Assembly (NCBI GenBank): GCA_002794785.1
Contig: NBBA01000009.1
Location: forward strand, 496,001-560,000
DNA from: Coniferiporia sulphurascens
Taxonomy: Eukaryota > Basidiomycota > Agaricomycetes > Hymenochaetales > Hymenochaetaceae
DNA: 64,000 bases
Reading direction: 5' to 3'
A program made the position numbers and the translations under genes. Shown here piece by piece: positions 59,025 to 64,000 of the stretch; position 1 is the stretch's first letter, and each line of letters begins with the position of its first letter. Under the pieces are notes generated by a model. That model was not told where the DNA came from. It saw nothing but the letters and a program-made list of their open reading frames with translations, and did not search any database.

Positions 59025-59342
59025 GCACGATGGACTGGCCGGGGCCGGCGCTGCCTATTGTGGTGGTGAAGAGCGAGGGCGACGACGCCGGGGATTCGAG
59101 GGTTGAGGAGGAATGGGACGAGGAGGAGGACAACAGGGCGACGACTGGCGACAGGTCGAAAACGTGCCGTTTACTTCCGTGCTAACCGCGGCCGGCTAGT
59201 CGCCAGCCGCTATCTTTCTTTTTCTTTTATTTTCCTTTTTTTCTATCTCTTCCCTCGTTTACCTTTGCTCTCCCTACATGTAACCAATTTAATTATTCGA
59301 CTGTTTATTACAAGTGTTCATCGCCCTTTCAGCTGTGCTTGT
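59025..59342. promoter_or_regulatory. Divergent promoter RhoGEF/methyltransferase
   Basis: 318 bp between start codons, with a T-rich pyrimidine tract at about 59216-59250. Plus-strand open frames here are continuous with the methyltransferase frame but no conserved residues were seen upstream of the chosen ATG. Confidence 0.4.
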
Positions 59343-60361
59343 ATGGGCGTGCTTCCCGCCCATCAGACGAAACATCTTTCGACGCTCGTCTACCCGTTCA
59401 ACGACATTGTTTTCACCCTCGCCCAGTCCGACAACGGCCACAGCAACGGCACTGCGCTCTGGCTCGGTGCCCAGTGTCTCTCCGCCTTTCTCGCCGACGT
59501 CCTCCCAGGGACACCAGACCCGGTCGGCACACGCCTGTTATCTGAGCGCCACGCTGCACGCATCCTCTGACTTTCTGTTCCTCTTTCGTACGCCACGCCT
59601 TGCTGGTACACAACATGTGTTCGTAACATGCGCAGACCCGGAGTTCCGAGTCCGCGTCTGCTCGGCCGAATACACGTAGACCGAGAGCGATCGAGCTAGG
59701 CAGCGGCGTCGGCCTCTCTGCGTATGTCCTGAGCGCGTCTTCTCCACGTGGCTTTAACTCGTTCCTACTCTGTAGACTGGCCCTTGCCTCCCTGGGCTGG
59801 GACGTACTCGCGACCGACACTCCCGCAGTCGTCGACGCAGTGCTCCGGCCAAACATCGAGCGTAATGAGCACCTCGTACGCGGCACCATCCAAGTACGCG
59901 CCCTCGACTGGGCCGTCCCACCGGAGATGTGGACGTGGTCTGACCCTGTGCGCGTCGCGTCGCAGTCGTCAGCTGGCCCCGAAAATGACTGTGACGACGA
60001 CGCTCTGCTCAGCCCGCCGTTTGACCTCATTTTGACATCCGACACAGTGTACAACCCCGCCCTCATCGATCCGCTCCTCCGCACACTGCGACACCTTTGC
60101 CTCCTCTCCGCCTCTCCCAGTTCAAAAGAAAAACGAGGTCCCAATCACGCGCCGCTCTACCTTGCTCTCGAGGCGCGCGACCCTGCTCTTATCTCATCTT
60201 TCTTCGCGCAGGCGCGCGAGACGTGGAGCCTGGGTGCAGCGCGCGTCCCCATGCAGCGAGTGCGCCGCGCGATGACACGCGGCGGACTCGGTAGCTGGGA
60301 GCGAGAGGACTGGGAAGGTGTCGAGGTGTGGAAATTGGGACTACTTGATACGGCTACATAA
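59343..60361 (+). CDS. Family-16 (METTL21-like) methyltransferase
   Basis: S-adenosylmethionine-dependent methyltransferase of the family that methylates lysines of translation factors and chaperones. Exon 1 (59343-59522) begins MGVLPAHQTKHLSTLVYPFN and contains GTALWLGAQCLSAFLADV. Exon 2 (59636-59721) encodes RPRAIELGSGVGLSA, the SAM-binding motif I. Exon 3 (59776-60361) continues LALASLGWDVLATDTPAVVD (motif post-I with Asp), VRALDWAVPPEMW, and FDLILTSDTVYNPALIDPLL, where SDTVYN corresponds to the family D-x-x-Y motif. The frame ends KLGLLDTAT at 60361. Both introns preserve phase. The first donor is gtcggc, a weak site, so that junction is the least certain part. The substrate is not deducible. 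Confidence 0.8.
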
Positions 60362-60846
60362 CGAAAGAATACAAATGTCGCATCAGTCCGATGTGTATGG
60401 AGCGCACATATACAATTACATATACGTAAGAGGTTGTCCCGCTAATCTCGCAATATTCAAGCGAAATGTCGTGTACACCGTATGACTGTTATTCGCGCGT
60501 ACATATACACCGGACTGTACAACCTGGCCGCACACGCTCGTCTGTCTATGCACCTATCCTTTTAGTCGTGAGTAGGCTTCGTAAGGGTCGTAAAGGTGTG
60601 TGTGTGTAGAGAAGGGGTAGAAAGAAACGAAAAATCAAGACTAGGCAGATCCGGAAATAAGGTAAACGGTGGTGTCGCACAACGCATAATGTACGTGTAA
60701 GACGAGAAGAATAATGATGGATGTGGGAAATCTCCCGGCGACGAAAGACGCGCGCCTATGAACTAACCGCTTCAACGACGTTTGTCGGCTTGGGTGTGCT
60801 CTGTCTACTAATAGCACTGTTGTATTGAAGATAAGTCATCTCGATA
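60362..60846. other. Convergent intergenic region
   Basis: 485 bp between the converging methyltransferase and EF-hand genes. A short TG run lies near 60597-60606. No gene or RNA seen. Confidence 0.5.
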
Positions 60847-61625
60847 TTAGGGTCTGTGTAAATGGACGCACGATCGGTTCTCTTCCATATCCTCTCTACG
60901 CGTAGTCACCAGTGTTAAGGCGCGATCGAACCCGTGGCTTGACTAATGGCAATATTCATTGACAAAATTAGACACGACAGTGGTAGGGAAGAGAAGAGAA
61001 TACGTACAAGGTCCCTCCATGTCTCTTCCTCGTCATTCTCCGTCTGCAGCTGGTAAATCTGTAGGAACCCTTGGAATCTAGCGTACGCAGATCTCGTCAG
61101 CCCGAGTGCCGGGGAGGAATACAGAATATCGTAAACACGCACGTAAGATTCCCTTCATCCGTGACATCGAGTTGCTCGAGCTCTTCCTTCGCTTCGTCCG
61201 GAAGGGGAGAGCCGTTCGTATCCGTGGCCCACTGATCGAGCGCTTCAGGCGTAAAGTGCGCCCCGGCCGGCGGCACGAGCAGCGGCATGCTTGCACCATA
61301 AACGTGATCCGAATGCGGCGCAGACTGCGGTGAGGGCGCCGGCGTGCAATACTTGGCGAAAATGTGCATCAGACAGCGCTCGAACTGTGCCGGAAAGGGG
61401 AAAGGGGGTGGAGACGGGGAGTTGACATTCAGATCTATCGAAGATAAAGAACGAAATAAGGTGTATACTAACGTTCTCGCTTATGGCGCCCTCGTCGTCG
61501 AGGAGCTGCACGCCGGCGGGTGCGTTCCGGCGGCCCTGGGCGACGTAGGGCTCGGGGGTCTCCGGGCGCGGGGACTGGACGCGCGAGGCGTCGTTCGAGT
61601 CAAAGAGGTTGTAATACGCCGACAT
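60847..61625 (-). CDS. Small EF-hand/Miro-like protein
   Basis: Short spliced gene of about 180 residues. The start at 61625 reads MSAYYNLFDSNDASRVQSPR, a disordered N-terminus. The next exon encodes FERCLMHIFAKYCTPAPSPQ and LLVPPAGAHFTPEALDQWAT, the following DTNGSPLPDEAKEELEQLDV and TDEGNLT, then FQGFLQIYQLQTENDEEETW, RDL. The last exon (stop 60847-60849), entered at an attag acceptor near 60950, reads SSHGFDRALTLVTTRREDME. The run GFLxxYxLQxxxDxxxTWxxLxxxGFDxxL resembles the EF-hand-associated motif of mitochondrial Rho GTPases (Miro), but no GTPase domain is present. EF-hand loop residues are poor, so calcium binding is doubtful. An in-frame ATG upstream (61724) exists. Function unknown. 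Confidence 0.72.
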
Positions 61626-61804
61626 GGTCGCCAGGGAAGAAAGCGCGTCGGCGGCGGCGTGTCGAGCGGGTGGGTAGCGTAGCAGCCGTGAAACCGTTGG
61701 ACGAAGGGAGAGCCGCAAAGGCACGACCGGCCACCACGTGATCGTAGACTAATAAATTTCAATTGAATTACAGTTACACACCAAAGTGACTCGTACTAGA
61801 CGCC
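61626..61804. promoter_or_regulatory. Short divergent promoter (EF-hand gene / GCD6)
   Basis: 179 bp between divergent starts, with a CACGTG at 61735-61740 in the context CACGTGAT, near the middle. Promoter role inferred from position. Confidence 0.45.
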
Positions 61805-64000
61805 ATGGCACCAAAAAGCAGCACAGGCAAGGAAAAGGCCACACACGAAGAGGAGGAGGAGGTCTTGCAGGCCGTCGTCCTCGCAGACAGCTTCAACAAC
61901 CGCTTCAAACCGCTCACTCTCACCAAACCGCGCTGCCTCCTCCCCGTCTGCAACGCCCCGCTCCTCGACTGGACCTTCGAGAGCCTCGCGCTCGCCGGTG
62001 TGCAAGAGATATTCGTCATATGTCGATCGCACGCCGAGCAGGTCAAAGCCGCCATCGCGTACGCCTCTTAATTATCCTATCTCTTGTCCTTTCACATCCT
62101 TACATCCTGTCCCGCACGCGCATATAGCGAGTCGAAATGGTCGCACCCCTCTTCGGGCATCAAGGTCGTGCCCATCGTGACCGCCAAGGAGTCTTTCTCC
62201 GCTGGAGACGCGATGCGCGATATCTACACACACGGCTTCATCAAGTCCGACTTTGTCCTCGTCGCCGGCGACCTCGTCAGCAACGTGCGTATCGAGGAGG
62301 TCGTTCGCGCACACAAGGAGCGTCGCCGCACTAACAGGGACGCGATTATGACTATGGTCGTCAAAGAGTCCGGTGCGGTGCACAGAACGAGGTGCGTGGC
62401 GTGGCGTTTTCGTTGCTAAGCCCGTCGTGTACGAATGACATGCACAGACCGAGGGGAGAGACGTCCATCTTCGTACTCGACTCACATACTCAGGAGTGTC
62501 TTCACTACGAGGCGGTGCAAGGGTACCCTCCACAAACCCACGCACGAATTCCACGCGAGATTCTCAACGAGCACTCCGAGATCGAAATTCGCAACGATCT
62601 CATCGACTGCTACATTGACGTCTGCTCCGTTGAGGTATATTATTTGTCTTCGATCTCACTGCGTAACCGATCCCTTTAATCGAATATACAGGTACCCTCA
62701 CTGTTCCAGGACAATTTTGATTATCAGGATATTCGCCGCGATTTTGTACATGGCGTGCTGACATCAGACTTACTCATGAAAAATATCTACTGTCACGTTA
62801 TAACTGACGGTTACGCTGCCCGAGTCAAGGACACGAAAAGCTACGCGTCTATTAGGTTCGACACGTTCCCCCTCGATGACTTTCCATCGCTAATAGAAAA
62901 TGCAGCAAAGACATCCTCGCACGCTGGACCTTCCCCCTCGTACCAGACGATAACCACCCGGGCTCCTCTTCAACAAGCTATGAATACATGCGGGGGAATA
63001 GATATCTCTCACTTTCCCCGCCCCCGCAGCTCGCCCGCACATCACACGTCGGGCCCCTCACCCTGCTCGGGCCAGGCGCATTCATCGCAGCCGACGCGCG
63101 CGTCGCGCGGTCCGTGCTCGGCGCGCACTGCAAACTCGAGCAGGGCGCGACCGTCACGGACAGCTTCCTGTGGGACGACGTGCGCGTCGAGGCGGGCTGC
63201 GTGGTCGAGGGCAGCGTGCTCGGCAAGGGCGTCACGGTGCTGCGGGGCTCGCGGATAGAGAGGGGGTGCTTGATCGCGGATAGTGTCATCGTCGGGCCCG
63301 AGGCGAGGCTGAAAGCCCTGACGCGCGTGTCGATGAGGAAAGAGCTGTTAGAAGGCGCGGAAGATGTTGATGAGATAGAGGAGGTCGAGGCTGGTGAGTC
63401 AGCTTAGCCAATACGCCAAGCATAATCATTCCAACGATCGCAACTCCAGCGCAAACAAACGAATCGCGCGCTCGTCTTGGGCCAAAGTCAAATGGCATCA
63501 TTTGGCCGGACGAGTCTGCCGGCGATGACGACGACGAAGATGAGATAAATTCACGCGTTAATCAGCGATTGCTGCGACTAGGTAAGCTGTCCGAAATCTG
63601 ATTTCACGAGACTCAGCGTTGACAAAACAAACTACAGGCGACAACGCGTCCGACCTCAACCTCTCAGACCCGGGATCAATCACCTCCTCGTCGGACTCCG
63701 AGGCAGACTCAGACACCGACGATGGGTTCTCACTCGGCGGCGACGCCCTCGGACTGTCGCTATCATCATCCGGGACGTCACTGCCCACAGGCGCGTCTGC
63801 AGTGGCGGAGCTCGCAGACGCGCAGGCGGAGCGTGAGTTCCAGGCAGAGGTGAGCGCGTCGCTCGCACGCGCGTTCGCGGAGGGCCATTCGGTGGACAAC
63901 GCGTCGGTCGAGCTCAAGACGCTCCGTATGGCGGCGAACGTGCAGTTACGACGCGTGCGCGAGGCAGTTGTCGCCGGCATCGTCGAGCTTGTGCCAATCG
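61805..64000 (+). CDS. GCD6: Translation initiation factor eIF2B subunit epsilon (3' partial)
   Basis: Catalytic subunit of the eIF2 guanine nucleotide exchange factor. The start at 61805 begins MAPKSSTGKEKATHEEEEEV, then the nucleotidyltransferase-like domain: LQAVVLADSFNNRFKPLTLT, KPRCLLPVCNAPLLDWTFES, SDFVLVAGDLVSNVRIEEVV, LIDCYIDVCS, VPSLFQDNFDYQDIRRDFVH. After an intron near 62851-62905, KDILARWTFPLVPDDNHPG and SYEYMRGNRYLSL follow. The left-handed beta-helix part has hexapeptide-type repeats (VGPLTLLGPGAFIAADARVA, CVVEGSVLGKGVTVLRGSRI). An acidic Ser/Asp-rich linker precedes ERE-FQAEVSASLARAFAEG near the window end. The C-terminal W2 catalytic domain lies beyond base 64000. Its start is 179 bp from the divergent EF-hand gene. 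Confidence 0.94.

Overview
This 64 kb window is nuclear DNA of a filamentous basidiomycete fungus, most likely an Agaricomycete. The genes are monocistronic, closely packed on both strands, and broken by many short introns of roughly 45-80 nt with GT..AG or occasional GC..AG ends. The gene set is a fungal housekeeping set: PEX13, COG6, NSE1, PRI2, GCD6, PIS1, CHO1, Zn2Cys6 regulator, QCR10, COA1. I recognise no transposon, CRISPR array, rRNA or tRNA. Species cannot be named from sequence alone. All gene models were spliced by eye from reading frame, splice signals and family motifs, so internal exon edges are less certain than family calls.

Layout. 1-9.7 kb: 3' part of an M24 peptidase, an MFS transporter (-), an unrecognised small gene (+), a peroxisomal long-chain acyl-CoA synthetase ending in -SKL (-), and a penta-EF-hand protein (-). 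9.7-14.4 kb: a gene-empty interval. 14.4-20 kb: a HAD-like protein, a micro-exon gene for complex III subunit QCR10, a possible unrecognised spliced gene (17.2-18.0 kb), and NOP16. 20.4-31.7 kb: a Zn2Cys6 transcription factor, intronless PEX13, a FHIP-type endosome/dynein adaptor, and an LRR protein. 32-40 kb: a protein with a retropepsin-like domain lacking its catalytic Asp, mS38/COX24, pyruvate dehydrogenase E1 alpha, COG6 and COA1. 40-50 kb: a pyridoxal-reductase-like aldo/keto reductase, phosphatidylinositol synthase, a mitochondrial-type AAA ATPase, the SMC5/6 subunit NSE1, and phosphatidylserine synthase. 50-64 kb: primase large subunit PRI2, asparagine synthetase, a DH-PH RhoGEF, a family-16 methyltransferase, a Miro-like EF-hand protein, and the 5' part of eIF2B epsilon.

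Themes. Several genes act in mitochondria (QCR10, COA1, mS38, PDA1, AAA ATPase), two in peroxisomes (acyl-CoA synthetase, PEX13), and two are sister CDP-alcohol phosphatidyltransferases of ER phospholipid synthesis. ASN1 carries a perfect Gcn4/CPC1-type site, and the window also carries eIF2B epsilon, which sets GCN4 translation in yeast. This is neighbourhood, not an operon. The most unusual items are the catalytically dead retropepsin-like protein, three GC-AG introns (one inside a zinc cluster), an S/T-Q cluster beside the NSE1 RING, a DH domain split by about 210 disordered residues, and the uncharacterised stretches at 9.7-14.4 and 17.0-18.8 kb.
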